A DNA stretch of 64,000 nt. It comes from Linanthus parryae (Eukaryota; Streptophyta; Magnoliopsida; Ericales; Polemoniaceae). The stretch is from assembly GCA_023055425.1 (NCBI GenBank), contig JALGPY010000005.1, positions 82,067,495 to 82,131,494 of the forward strand. Direction: 5' to 3'. The translations under genes were made by a program, and so were the position numbers. Position 1 is the first letter of the stretch, and every line of letters starts with the position of its first letter. A model generated the notes under the pieces. The model was not told the DNA's origin and did no database searches. It saw only the letters and a list, made by a program, of their open reading frames with translations. Below are positions 45,551-57,135 of this stretch, piece after piece.

Positions 45551-46826
45551 GGGGAAGAAGATAAGGGTTAGCAGGAAGACTGAGATCATTATCTCTTATT
45601 CAGACTCATAGAGAACTGCTAGCATGCAATAAGCTTATCCTACAGCGAAGAAGCCAGAAGTGGAGATGAAAGGTGACCAGAAAAGGAAGAAATCAAAGGA
45701 GAAGAAGGAAGATCAGAGTCCTGTGAAGAAAACCAAAGTCAAGCACAGTGCCTTGAATACTAAGAATCAATTTTTGGTGAGAATTTACTTCCTGAATCTT
45801 GGTTTATTAATTATGAGGTTAAAGGTGTATGGATGGATGGATATGCATCTTTTAAGGTAGCTTACTGCAGTATGATTTCCGAACAGTTATTGGATAAGTT
45901 TAACATAGACTGCATAAGGAAACTTAGAGAGTCATTTGTATGTAAGATCTTAAACCCTATTATTGTGTCTTACCCTAGGTTAACTAGGTTATTTTATCTG
46001 AATCTTGCGCAAGAGGAGAGTGATGTTTTAACCTCTAGGGTAGCTGGTGTGGACATGAGACTTGATCACAAAGTATTTTCCAAACTTTTGGGCATTCCTA
46101 GGAATTTTAGGTTCATGAACATCCTGACAGGAATGAATGTTTAGAAAAAACCAAAGCTGAGTTTTTTATGGAGGGTACACTATCTGGACCAAAGCAATTG
46201 ACACACTCTGTGTTGAATTGTGAAGACAAAATCTTGTTTTCAATCATTATGAGGTATGTAGTTCCAAGGGAGCATTTAAAGGAAGTGGTTAATGATTGGG
46301 TATTGATACTGATGTTTCAGATATGTTAAGGCTTTGACATTGATTTACCTAATGTTGTGATGTAGCATATGGTATATTCTCCTTTCCATTAAATATTTTT
46401 AGGTGCCTGTGAAAAATTAAAAGAAAATTACCAGTGGTTTTGGTTTAGTTGATGAAGATTCTCTTCAAAGGATTGGGTAGTGCAGACTGAGAAAGGGAGT
46501 TGGAAATTTTATTCAGAATTGTCTGCTGCTGAGCTTAAAGAGAAGAACTATATCAAACCTGAAGAAGCAACCACACCCATAGCCTCAACCAGTCTTATTA
46601 ATCCTAGATCATAGATAAGCTTGACTTTCTGGAGGATGGACTTGAGGATTTAAGACAAGGTCAGTTTGATTTATATAAGGAAGTTGGTAAGTTCAAGTCT
46701 TCAGTGGAAGAAAAGCTAGACATGATAGTCAAAGGTTTGAATCTCGAGAAGGTACCATCTGCTGGGAGTCGAAATGCTGATGATGATGATAGTATAGATT
46801 ATGATATGGTTATTGGAGACGCTATG

Positions 46827-46857
<31 letters not shown>

Positions 46858-47206
46858 GCTAGTTGTTCTTACTTCAAAAGATTTGTTTGAAAAACGTGAT
46901 AACGAAGCTGCTGGTGGTGAAGCTGGTGGAAATAAGGCTGATGTAGATGAAGCTACTGTTGATGAAGGTGCTAGTAATAAAGATGTTGCTGGTTATGAAG
47001 AAGAATCAGGTGATGAGGAAGTTGAGGTAGCTGAGGAAGCTGAGGATGCAGTGGATGTAGTGGAACAAGAAGAAGAATCAACTGAAAATGAACAAGAGGA
47101 AGTTGAGACTATCAAGAGTAAGGACAAAGAAAAGATCAAGGCCAAAGGTAGGAAGAAGAAAGCCAAGGAGGATGCAGGAGTGGAAGCTAGTGTTTCAAAG
47201 CCTTGA
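45551..47206 (+). pseudogene. Remnant of a plant transposon ORF (PF20167-like) with acidic tail
   Basis: Plus-strand coding remnant broken by several stops and shifts. It opens near 45,551 (MGKKIRVSRKTEIIISYSDS) and passes a Lys-rich stretch (45,660-45,760). At 45,833-46,144 it has a segment with LTRLFYLNLAQ and GVDMRLDHKVFSKLLGIP, which resembles the putative plant transposon protein domain PF20167 found in LTR-element ORFs. After a broken middle (EKLDMIVKGLN near 46,710) and a GAA run, 46,856-47,206 codes a Glu/Asp/Val-rich tail ending in a Lys-rich cluster and a stop. Such ORFs occur between pol and the 3' LTR of SIRE-like elements or in non-autonomous relatives; the LTR follows 390 bp later. 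Confidence 0.6.
46823..46856. repeat. (GAA)n tract
   Basis: About eleven GAA triplets, coding Lys or Glu runs depending on frame. Expansion here probably helped break the reading frame of the surrounding ORF remnant. Confidence 0.9.
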
Positions 47207-47582
47207 ACCCCTTCCTTCTTTCTATTTCTTTTTTATATCTGAAAGCCTTGGAGCCTTTTTAAACCTGTTTAAGTTTTTATTTTATTTTAAAAACTCTGAA
47301 CAAGATCCTACATTCCTACAACTCTTTTGATGAAATTCAAAAAGGGGGAGAGGATATGTGTTGTGAGGTTTAAGGTCTTAATGCTTTCTAATTTTTTTGA
47401 TGGATGCTGTAGGATTTAATTTTCTTTCAGTTAGTTCAGTATTTGGTTATGTTTTTGCTAATTTCTCTAAATGTTAAGTGTTTCAGTTCTATTGTTGGTT
47501 ATTTTATGTGTATTTGTTGGATTTAATTGCTATCAAGTTGTAGGATAGTCTTACAGGAAGAATATTGGTTTTGTCTTTTATC

Positions 47583-47593
47583 AAGGGGGAGAT
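47583..47593 (+). promoter_or_regulatory. Polypurine tract of the SIRE-like element
   Basis: aagggggagat directly before TGTTAATTC. An upstream copy-like string, caaaaagggggaga, sits at 47,338, as is common in SIRE-like 3' regions. Confidence 0.75.
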
Positions 47594-49080
47594 TGTTAAT
47601 TCAATTCCTTTGAATCAATGTGGTGTATAAACTCAGGGTGAGTTTTACTGTGAAGATGATGAAAGACTTATTTGCTTAAGAGACAAGTTCAAAGCTTTAA
47701 AGCTTTGAAGTTCGGTTTTGCTATAGTCTTGTTATATGCTTGCTGGAAGTCTTATGTGTTACAGGCTTGGCATTGGATTGAATGTTGATTATAAGCCTTT
47801 GTAATGACACTTAAAAAAATTCTTGAGCTTTTATTAAGGTTATATTGATAGACAAGTTTGCATGCCAAAGCTTTGAAGGAAACTAAAGCTTTGAAGGAAA
47901 CCAAAGCTCCAAAGCTTTTGAGTTCTTTCTGGATTTGTAATTGATTTTTTTTTCTGGCTAACAGATTCTTGTTGCAGGTTAAACCTATCTGGCCATGTTT
48001 TTGGTTGTTGACTTGCTCTAAGTCTTCAACTTGTTATTTAATTTCATTTTGGCTACATATATACAGATAGTATTTATTATTTCAGAAAATACCTGAGTTT
48101 ACTCGATAATCAGATATATTAAACAGATCACTATAGTTGTGTTGTTTTGTCTTGATTTTGTTTTGATCTAGTGTTCAACTCTTGCAGGACTAGTAATTTG
48201 TCAAGCCCGTTTAACAAAATCAAATTATCTATTCAAACATAGCTGTTGAAAGAAGTTGTTAGGGGTTGGGATTTGTAGGGAATTTATTTCCTAAAATCTC
48301 TCAGGTTGTTACTGCAAGATTGTTAAATACTGGATTTGAATTTCAAGCAAGATGAGAGACAGATCAACAGAGAAACGGAAGAGAGAATATTTTTGAAATA
48401 TCAAACAATCACTCAAATAGATTAAGAGCTCATCATGGAAGAGGATAAATCATCTCAATCATTCCAGAATTTTGAAGAACACATCTGAGCATCACTACTT
48501 TTTCTACTGTGTTCTTCTGTATTGTGCTTTTTTCTGTGTATCTCATTTGAATTATATACCTCACCAACTTTAGCAAGTGAATTGTTCAAGTGAACAACAA
48601 GAGGCTCTTATTGTTTCATCATATTGTAGTTGAGACTAGAGAGGTTGGGAACCACAAGCTGTTAGGGAGTTTACATAGGCTTGAGATATAGGGCTAAGTT
48701 TGAGATTACTAAGAAGTTGTTCAAATCCTGGAGGGATACTATCCCTCAGGCAAAGAGTAGGCCAGTTGGTGGCTGAACTTCATAAAACATCACTATGTTC
48801 ATCTCTTTATAGTTCTGCATTTTCATTTTGTTCATAAACTGCACATCACAGAGAAGCTCCAAAGCTTTGAAGAATTTCCCGCTTTAAAGCTTTGAAGATC
48901 CAAAATGTTTTCAACAATCTCAAACTTCTTTATACTTTCCCAAAGCTTTGAGATTCCATCTTTTCTCTGTGTTAAAGTTTCAAAAGTTCAATTTTAGCAA
49001 AAGATTTCATACTCTATGCAATCCCCCCCCCCCCAATCTTGATTTTATTGATCTTGTTTTATACCTGCATTAAAAACTTT
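47594..49080 (+). repeat. 3' LTR of a SIRE-like Copia (right edge approximate)
   Basis: Begins TGTTAATTCAATTCC after the purine tract. Near its end is gcaatcc with a run of C then aatcttg, close to the C-rich string at the end of many SIRE/Maximus LTRs. No partner 5' LTR is in the window. It carries eight copies of the palindrome AAAGCTTT, most inside AAAGCTTTGAAG. It is overrun at the right by a fragment of another LTR starting near 49,090. Confidence 0.65.
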
Positions 49081-49089
49081 TTCAGATTG

Positions 49090-50215
49090 CAATTGTCGTT
49101 TATCTTAAGTATCCCTAGTTCATTATATTGATTAATAGGATGATTACTATAAACTAATACATGGGCAGATTGATATGAAGATATTAAGTCTGACACATGG
49201 TTATGCATTGGGAGTAATGGCATACTGGATTGACCAACAACGAGAATGCTACATATAAATTATGGTAACGTCACCATTGCTTCTCGTAGTGACAATGGTG
49301 TTGTCATCCTTAGACTTGAAGTCACTAGATACTCTAGTTTTGAAATATCATGTTTTGATACTATCAAACGTTACACCGTAAATGGGTAACTATAAAGATA
49401 GTAATCAGACATGATAGGAAGCAAGCTAAGAGACGGTAGTGATGTAGAGAGGATTTGTCCCTCCTACATAATGTGAGTAAATATCCACGACCACTCGAGG
49501 GCAGTGCTTATGGAATATTGTCTGGCCAGACTCAAATAAATCAATATGGGATATCGATGTTATCTATATAGATAAGCCTATTCCCAGGATCGAGAAACTA
49601 TGGATTGGATATACGACTGTGACAATTATGTCTCGTGTCCAATCCGGATATGGTTACAAAGGGATGGATACAAAATGGTAACAGTGGGCACATGGTTTAT
49701 CGGATCATTGACTATTCTTGTTCGTTGGGTGGCATAGATGTGTATCTAGACACCGCTCTATGTTTGTAATTATTACTACCAATTAAGTAGAAACCTATGG
49801 GGTCACACACCTAATGGATCAAACAGGATTTGGATATTAATTAGTTGGACTAATTAATTAAAAGAATCAAACCGCAACCAAAAGCAAAGTTAGTAGGACT
49901 AATTTTCAAGGTGGACTAATCAATGTACGGACATGATTAGTATTGGGGAAAATATGTAGTTAATAAGGAGTTATTAACTATATAAAGCGAGTCCTAGCTT
50001 ATTAATTTACATAAGAGTCATTATTGTGTGAAACAACAAATCAAGGATGCGAGCACCAAGAGGCGTCTCCCCCTACCCGTCGGCCACCAAGGAGGCCGAA
50101 CCTCCTCTTGTCCGTCTTGCGTGATCTTTTCTTGCTTCCTTCGCGTAACTAGCACTAAGACGTGAAGAGGATTCCAGCGTACAATTCTGGCACGATGATA
50201 GCTAGCTCAAGGAAT
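49090..50215 (+). repeat. Truncated, diverged Copia LTR (plus orientation)
   Basis: Reverse-complement relative of the LTR at 35,841-37,104. Matching landmarks in order include gtttatctta, ctagattgg-type junctions, agtctggccagac, cccaggatcgagaaactatg and tccaatccggatat. The TGTTGGAATA start is missing, so this is a 5'-truncated solo LTR or the edge of a lost element. Divergence is much higher than between the two LTR pieces at 36-40 kb. Confidence 0.75.
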
Positions 50216-50246
50216 CTCAAAAATCTCCGCCAAAGCTTTTCCAGAT

Positions 50247-50468
50247 ATGTTATATGTCCTCTGGATGTTCCTGGAAGCTAATCTAGTCGTCACCAGCTTT
50301 TTGATGTACCGAGCCATCTTGGTTGAAGTACAGGCTACTGGTTCATCGGCCATCTTGCTTTTCGCGGTATCTATGTCTTTGGTTTATGAAATGCTGTTAT
50401 GGATCGTCGAGTGGTTGCACCAGTTCCCGAGGCAATCTGGGCATACACTTAGAGTTCCTGAAAACTAG
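50247..50468 (+). CDS. Unidentified hydrophobic ORF, 73 aa
   Basis: An open frame with an unusually protein-like composition: MLYVLWMFLEANLVVTSFL, then an acidic/polar turn, then AILLFAVSMSLVYEMLLWIV, giving two or three possible membrane segments, ending LRVPEN and a stop. It has no recognised homologue. The opposite strand over the same bases also has an open stretch (MADEPVACTSTKMARYIKKL), so the coding strand is uncertain and it could be part of a Gypsy interior, since a Gypsy priming site follows at 50,557. Confidence 0.25.
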   Translation: MLYVLWMFLEANLVVTSFLMYRAILVEVQATGSSAILLFAVSMSLVYEMLLWIVEWLHQFPRQSGHTLRVPEN

Positions 50469-50556
50469 AGATTCAAGAGCAATGAGATAAAATAAAAATA
50501 AAAATTGAGAGAAAAACTCTGGAAATTAATTCTGACTATTAAGTAAATAGTTATTG

Positions 50557-50577
50557 CACCTAGCAACGGCGCCAAAA
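50557..50577 (-). promoter_or_regulatory. Gypsy primer-binding site (Asp-type)
   Basis: The minus strand reads TTTTTGGCGCCGTTGCTAGG, the TGGCGCCGTTGCC-type priming sequence of Athila and related Gypsy elements, three to four bases from the LTR edge at 50,581. Confidence 0.75.
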
Positions 50578-50580
50578 ACT

Positions 50581-52095
50581 TGATGCGCAAATTAGCATAG
50601 TGTTGACAAGTAAATGATTTAAGTAATAAAGTAAATATTTGCGACTCGAATTATAGTTCCCACGAGGACAATTTTAGTTTTTCTAAAGTAAGTCAGATGT
50701 AATGAACATAGTGTAAAGTGGAGGAGTAATTTGGAGGTTGATGATTATGAATTAAATTTCACAAAGTAAAAACTAAAAAGTAAATACTTTTCTGAACTTT
50801 TTCTGTTAATATATTATTTTGTTGTAAAATTAGGGTTTAAGGAACTAGATTCCAGAGTCCACTAGGTTTTCTCCATATTTATCGCTTTGACATGAAAACA
50901 CACATTAGGTTCTTATTTATGCAATGTTAGTGTTGGTGTATTATCCCTTCAGTATTGCACACACTATCACGATTCTGCAAATTTTCGGGTTAAACGCTAA
51001 GGTTGTTAGGGTTTTGGCTTCCCTTTTCAGTCTTGGTCAAAACCTTTAACAGTTGGTTAAACGCTCAGGCTAGCCATAAATTCCTTTCACCTCTCGGTCT
51101 ATCAGGACAAGGAGTTAAACTATGTCTTCTCTTCCTAACCCTTACGAGTCACTCTCGTGCACCGGGTTGAGTCTGTAGCAATTATGGGTGATCAAGTCGT
51201 CCTTGCATAAACAGTAAAATCGATTACAAGATAAATAAATAAAACTGCTGACATTAAGATCCGAAGATCATGAATCCATAGTCAAAAGAAAAAAGAGATT
51301 GGATAGAAAACCCTAGGTTAACCGAGAACCCATCTAGAGAGTTTAGCTACTAACTAACATAATTAAACTAATACTTTTTATAAAATATAGAGATAATGAG
51401 ATCAAACGCGTTTTTTATGTTGGATTTGTGCTTGCGTGATTTTCGAGAGTATTTGGACATCTCCTTGAATGTCAAAAATCTATGGGCGTCTCCTTTATTA
51501 GTGATGAGAAGTTACCAAAAAGACTGCATGTAAATTACAGTTCTGCCACTACCTAAAGCCTCAGGAAACTGCACTGTTTGCGTAGCTACCTAGCCACGCA
51601 AACAGTGACTCCAAAATGTCAAAAGATGCCCCATTTTTTGTATTGATAAAACCGCGTAGCAAATTTTCACCTTTTCCTCCTAACTGTGTGCGTTGGGTAC
51701 CTGCGTAGCTACGGAGGCACTGTCCTAGTTCTCCTATTCTCGCCTCCTTTTCTCCATGTGTGAGTTGATACGTGCGTAGCTACTTAGCCATGCGTGGCTA
51801 CGTAGCCATGTGTGGCTACCTATGTAGCTACGCAGCCCTGGTCTATGCCTTGGCCATTTCTTCACTGTGTCTTCTCTATTTGCGTAGCTATCCAGCAACC
51901 CTTGAACTCTCTTTTTCCTTCCTTAGCCTCCTCAGCTTCTCCTCATGCCTTCCTGTTGTATTTCTAGCTCCTCACAAGCCGTGTTCTTGCATAGACGACA
52001 TGAACAAACTACGTGATTATATCGAAAAAATGCATGGAATAACGCAAAATTCACGAATAGGCTCAAAACACTTTATTTTAAATTCCGAGGCTAAA
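50581..52095 (-). repeat. Gypsy 5' LTR, minus orientation (outer edge approximate)
   Basis: Starts tgatgcgcaaattagc beside the priming site and runs through AT-rich sequence to about 52,095 (ccgaggctaaata). No partner LTR is visible, so its length is a guess. It contains a cluster of gcgtagctac palindromic motifs at 51,580-51,890. No coding content. Confidence 0.5.
51580..51890. repeat. Cluster of gcgtagctac palindromes
   Basis: gcgtagctac or one-base variants occur at about 51,580, 51,704, 51,773, 51,829 (inverted, gtagctacgc) and 51,882, mixed with tagccatgcgtggctac strings. GTAGCTAC is itself palindromic. The cluster lies in the Gypsy LTR-like region. Confidence 0.8.
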
Positions 52096-52858
52096 TAGGA
52101 CTGGAAACTGGCTAGACTGCTGAGTCTTGTATTGAGTCGGCTAAGTCGATGTTTTTATGCAATCGGGCTCAGTCGGCGAGTTCCACGGCACGATCCCATA
52201 TACCTTCAGGTATGAAACAAACTCGGAGTTGAAGGCGGAATCTAGCAAGTAAGGAGTACTTTCAGTCCTTTTCCTATGTATCTCTACATGCCATGCAATT
52301 CGCTCCCTTCGAAAGAGTAAAATTTTGATGGGTTTGACTATTGTATTATAAGAAAGGAATAGCACTTTAAAGGTTTTCCATCCTTAACACCCTATTCGCA
52401 AGAAGGGATTAATTCTGATTTTGCAATTTTTTCTTTTGCAGTACCTCGACGTGACATGAGCGTGAAAGAGGTTCAAGGATAGCGTCTATATGTGTAGTGG
52501 CCTACCCACCCTATTTCTTCCATGATCTATGGGTCTACTGGAGCTACCCGCTTCGATTACTTTTCCAAGATTTTGACTAGATACGAAATCACTGGTGCTC
52601 GATCTAGTGGTATTTTTATCATTTCATAGATGAATTAAATTCCAAACCCAAAAGTCTCTTTTTTACGAGTTGGGGTACATCAACACCACATATGTGTTCT
52701 ATGTTTGCTACCTTCATTTTCCTCTTCTTCTCTTCTGGTAGAGGCAATGAGTTGAAAAGTATGCAATGGTCTCGGTTCGAGTATTTGACACAAGTGCACA
52801 ATTGAGAGGTGAAAGATATTGGTTGGTTTTGAAATGTTTCTCGGGACACCCAAATGAT
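52096..52858 (+). other. Probable Gypsy 3' untranslated interior
   Basis: Non-coding sequence leading into the purine tract at 52,859. No RT or integrase motif is seen. The assignment rests only on its position before a Gypsy-type tract and LTR start. Confidence 0.35.
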
Positions 52859-52873
52859 AAGTGTGGGGGTATT
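52859..52873 (+). promoter_or_regulatory. Gypsy polypurine tract
   Basis: aagtgtgggggtatt immediately precedes TGATAACTCCG, the tract and LTR-start form common in Athila and Tat-type Gypsy elements. Confidence 0.65.
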
Positions 52874-54286
52874 TGATAACTCCGTATTTGGAGTAATATT
52901 CTTATGTGATTCCTTACCGCTTTGCGTGCATTTCATTGTATTTGTATGAGTTGTAGACCAATTCTTGTGAAAATGAGCATGAACGAGATTTTGAACGTGA
53001 ATGTGTAATCGAGGCGCTCTTTGCGGAGATTTTACATTGTTTTGTAACGTTTGATCTTCCGGTATGTTTTCTTGTCGTGGATTTAAGGAACCGGGAGTTC
53101 GAAGCGTTTCATTAGAACAGGAAAAAACTTCAGAAAGCTAGAAAGCTCAACTGAATGCTCGGGAATTGAAGACGAAGGATGAAATGACCAAGCGAATGAA
53201 GAAAAGAATCACATGCCCAAAAGTGGTCGTAGAAAATTAATCATACAGAAGAATATGACAAGTAATCGTAGACATGCCTTCTGCCCATTATTACTATAAT
53301 CTTATGATCACCCTCTTTAGAACTGTGATCGTACAATCACCTGCGGTTCTAGAAAGTTTGTTTTGGGGTTTTCTTGTTATTTTCAATAGTTAGCAACATG
53401 CATTGTTCCAAAAACTAGTAGATTAACCTAGGAACATGTTTTTCAGAGGTTGACTACGTGAGATAAGGTTTTGGAGCTTTGGGAGCTTGCTTGGAGATTG
53501 GAAAACCATCGTTTGTCATCTTCTTTATTTCTTTTTCCTTTTTTTCTTATGATCTTGATAAACATTGTATGCATGATCATAAGTCCTAGTAGCTAAAATT
53601 AACCTTAGGATCTCTCGAAGGTAGCTAGGTTTACACCGTGTTTTGGCGAGTTATGGATTTAGATTCATGTCTTTGAATTTAGGTAGATGATGGTCTTTTT
53701 ATTATGATTGATTCATGTTCTTACTCCTATCTTTTTTATTGTTTGCCGTCGCAATAGAAAGCTTTTAGCTAGAGATCACTTGGTGACTCGGTGATCATTA
53801 GCCAGTATATTTAATCAACCACTTAGTCGTATCTAGGTTAGGTGACTCGGCCTAGTTAACAAGGAACGTGAGTGGATCAATAAAATGTATTGCATACGTA
53901 GGATTAACGTGAATTTGGTGACTCGGTTTGTGTAATTTTACACATAGGAATTTATTTGGTGACTCGGAAAATCATTAATGCTCGTTTGGCAACAAGACCA
54001 TCGTCTGTTTTTCTTGAACATAGTTTGTTAAATGCAATATCCCTAGTGATCTGAAGAGATATCCTTGATCCTTGTCTTATAATCGTAATCTCACTATCTT
54101 AATTGTGTGATCTATTCAACATTTAATTGAATTAGTTGTCTATAAATTCGTAGTGTTAGAAATAAAAACTCAACTATGTGCACATTGTAAGGTTATAATC
54201 GATACTTAATTACAGAAACATATCGGGTACGAAAACCCTCATTATTACACTGTTACTACACGTGACACCCGTACACTTGCGGTTCA
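52874..54286 (+). repeat. Gypsy 3' LTR (right edge approximate)
   Basis: Starts TGATAACTCC after the purine tract and appears to end near acacccgtacacttgcgg at 54,266-54,286. ggtgactcgg recurs at 53,783, 53,840, 53,927 and 53,960, as in other plant Gypsy LTRs of this type. No partner LTR or target duplication found. Confidence 0.55.
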
Positions 54287-55221
54287 GACATGTCACATAT
54301 AAGCTCATTCTTCAGATAAAAAATTTGATGAAATCAATTGAGGAATGGGTTAAACAACATAGTCGTCAGACAAAATACACCATCTACTCACTAAGTTCGT
54401 CAAATTACTATACTATTGACGAATGGGTTGCCGAATTCCCACATGCTATTAACTAATGCGCTAAACGCCTCATCCATCAAACCAATTACTTAACGAATCC
54501 TCACTAAAATATGACAAACTAGGATTTCAGATCCCCTTTCATAAGATCCAATTTTTTGACGATTCAACGTTAAAAAACTAGTTCCACTTCAACGAAATTT
54601 AAAAGTTTTTTGGGGATACCTCTTGAGCGAGGGGTGAATTTGCAAAAGCCTATATGAATGGTGGTGGCAGATCATCGGTGGTGGCAGAGGGGAGTGGTGG
54701 TGGAGGAGAACATCGCCATTGAAGTCGAAGTATGAGACTATGAAGAACCAATAAAGAACATGAAGGAGACTATGAATGGCAGAGAGACTTCGAGAGAAAT
54801 AAAGTAGTTTCAAATACGGAAGATGAAATATTTATCAGTAAAATTTACTGTATCACATCACATGTAATACTCATCACACCATTGGGATTACAGTAGATTT
54901 CGCTAATATATTCCGACTCTGTTTACAATTGAAGACTATTTGTCTAAAAATAAAAATTGCATGAATATTTTTTATGAAATTAAAAATGATGGAGGTTTAG
55001 TGTCACAAAACTGACGAAGTGTCAAAGTGCATATAGATCTAGTGTCATTTGTGCTATTAATTTTCTTATAATTTCAGTTCCATCCCTAAATGAATATGTC
55101 AACCAAGCGTAGATTGCAAAGATGAATTCGGGGCGCCTTTCAGTCACCAATTTTGTGGACTTTCCTTCATCCGTCCGTTCCAATCTTTTGTCGTTAGCGA
55201 GGGGGAGTGAATTGGGTGATG
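54287..55221. other. AT-rich sequence, nothing recognised
   Basis: No gene, LTR or clear repeat seen on either strand. Confidence 0.45.
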
Positions 55222-55359
55222 TTGCAAAATGGACATTATCTCCTTTAGTAATTGACAAATGGACACAGAATTGATAGATGTAGGAGAATGAACATCAAAT
55301 GGTAAATGGGTTTGGTTAGTTAATTAACAAAATCTATGGAGCCCACTTAAAAAAAAAAA

Positions 55360-55915
55360 CTTCTCTCTCCCTCACTATCACCAGCACACCCAAATCACCA
55401 TCATCAGCCCCTCCATCACCACCAGCCCCATCAACGCCACCACCATCACCACCTCCGTCCGCCCATCGCACTCTCTGCCTCCCCTTTCTCACTCTCGATC
55501 TCTCTCTGATTTATCTGGCAAAAAACACAGCAACAGCAGCAACGGCGGTATAAAGTCGCAGCCCTCCCCGACGGACAACACCACCACCACCACTGTCTCT
55601 CTCCCTCTCTCCCTCTGTTTCTCTCAGCTCTTCACTCCCTATCTCACCCTCTCTGAATTCTCCAGACCCACGAGCACCACCACCAGCAGCAGCTCCGGCA
55701 GTTTCAGAGCCACCACCACCGGCCGCCATTTTTGCCGGTGGAGCTTCGATCCCGGCCAAAGCAAGGACACCCACCTCCCAAATCACCCCAAATCATCTCA
55801 TGGAGGTTCAAGGAGCACATATAGATCCTAAATTGTGCCCAAAAGCTGCCATAACACCGCCGTCGGCTACCACCACCGAGACCCACGACGGGAGACCCGA
55901 TCCCTCTATTCCTCA
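55360..55915. other. GC-rich, 5'-UTR-like insert in the Mutator-like element
   Basis: CT- and ccaccacc-rich sequence grading into a cggccgccatttttgccggt segment, unlike the AT-rich surroundings. It looks like a captured gene 5' region, as in Pack-MULEs. Frames on both strands are low-complexity and unrecognised. Confidence 0.4.
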
Positions 55916-56239
55916 ACTATATTTCGCGTTTATTAGACTGTGTATGCGTTAAATCTCGTCCTGATTCGTTTTTTACTGACAACATTGAGACTTGATGGCT
56001 TACATTCATGATCAGAATCGATAGGATTGGGTGTATATTGTGAATACCGCAGGTGTTCTTTAGGGGGGCTGTCTTGTACTTTTCATAAACTATGGGGGGC
56101 AATTATCTATGAATTGAACTGATGAAAAAGTGGGAGGGTTTTGGTTTGTCATTTCAGGAACCTTGAGGGTAGAAAATGTTAAAATTAAAACTTATTATAC
56201 TTTAAAGAGAAAGGTTGTCAAAGTGACATTTTGACATAT

Positions 56240-56380
56240 CAAACTATTAGTTCGATATGTTTTAAGGTTTAGGGTTTAGAGAATTGTTTTTGAAATAATC
56301 AGTTCGACCATAAAACTATTAGTTCAACATGCCTAGACCCATTGAATTAATAGTTCGAAATTTGAACTCATAGTTCGATG
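56240..56380. repeat. AGTTCGA subterminal repeats, left cluster
   Basis: ttagttcgatatg, cagttcgacc, tagttcgaaatt and tagttcgatgg occur within 140 bp. The same core is clustered again at 57,930-58,310. Confidence 0.7.
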
Positions 56381-56666
56381 GCCCAATTTACTTGTTCTTG
56401 AGATTATTTTTACCAATTTTTTAATCCATTTAGCTTTGATTCCCCTTTTCTAAGCATGGAAAATCAAATAGTGTGTGTTATTGCTACTAATGCTTCTAGT
56501 CTATTCACATGTGAGGGGAAGTTTATACTTCTAGGGGGCGATGACACTCATCAGTCATCTCCAGAAAAGTTTGTCCTTGCTACTGATGCTTCTAGTCTAT
56601 TCACCACGATCAGCTGTGACCAGATGGGTTCTTTAAGGGTCTTAAGGTATATTGCCGGGCGTGAGG

Positions 56667-56770
56667 TGATTACAGATTGTTGGAGTGCAGTGGCTCCAAC
56701 AGTTTGGCGAAGTGATTACAGATTGTGGTATTGCAGTGGCTCCAACAGTTTGGCGAAGTCATTACAGATT
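56667..56770. repeat. 45/46-bp tandem duplication
   Basis: gtgattacagattgt through ggctccaacagtttggcgaa starts at 56,667 and 56,712, with a third partial copy at 56,758. It lies in an open frame (56,456-56,782, 108 aa) with no recognised domain. Downstream, ctccttgaggacaaggcggt near 56,862 resembles the end of a Gypsy polyprotein, so this may be a Gypsy scrap. Confidence 0.75.
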
Positions 56771-57135
56771 ATGCGAATATGACAATGGAGGTTCGGCATG
56801 GGATTCGCGTGTCGTCTTGCAGGGTCTGAAGATAGCAGCCTTAGGCGCCCATCGGTCCTAATTTCTCCTTGAGGACAAGGCGGTAGCTAAACTGGCGGCG
56901 GCGGGTGGGGGGGGGGAGGAGGTAACACGGATGTGCATGCGTTAGGTGACACGGCTACAAGACGATGATGACAAGCTCGGCACCCTCTGGGTCATGTCAA
57001 GGACTATGTTCAAAACTAGTCTTTAATTCATTGGGTTATTTTATATTGTTATGTAGTTTCATTCATCTTGGGAAAAATGGTAGCGTATTTTGTTTATCTT
57101 AGGGGGAGGGTAGTGTATTTTACTCTTTTTTATCA

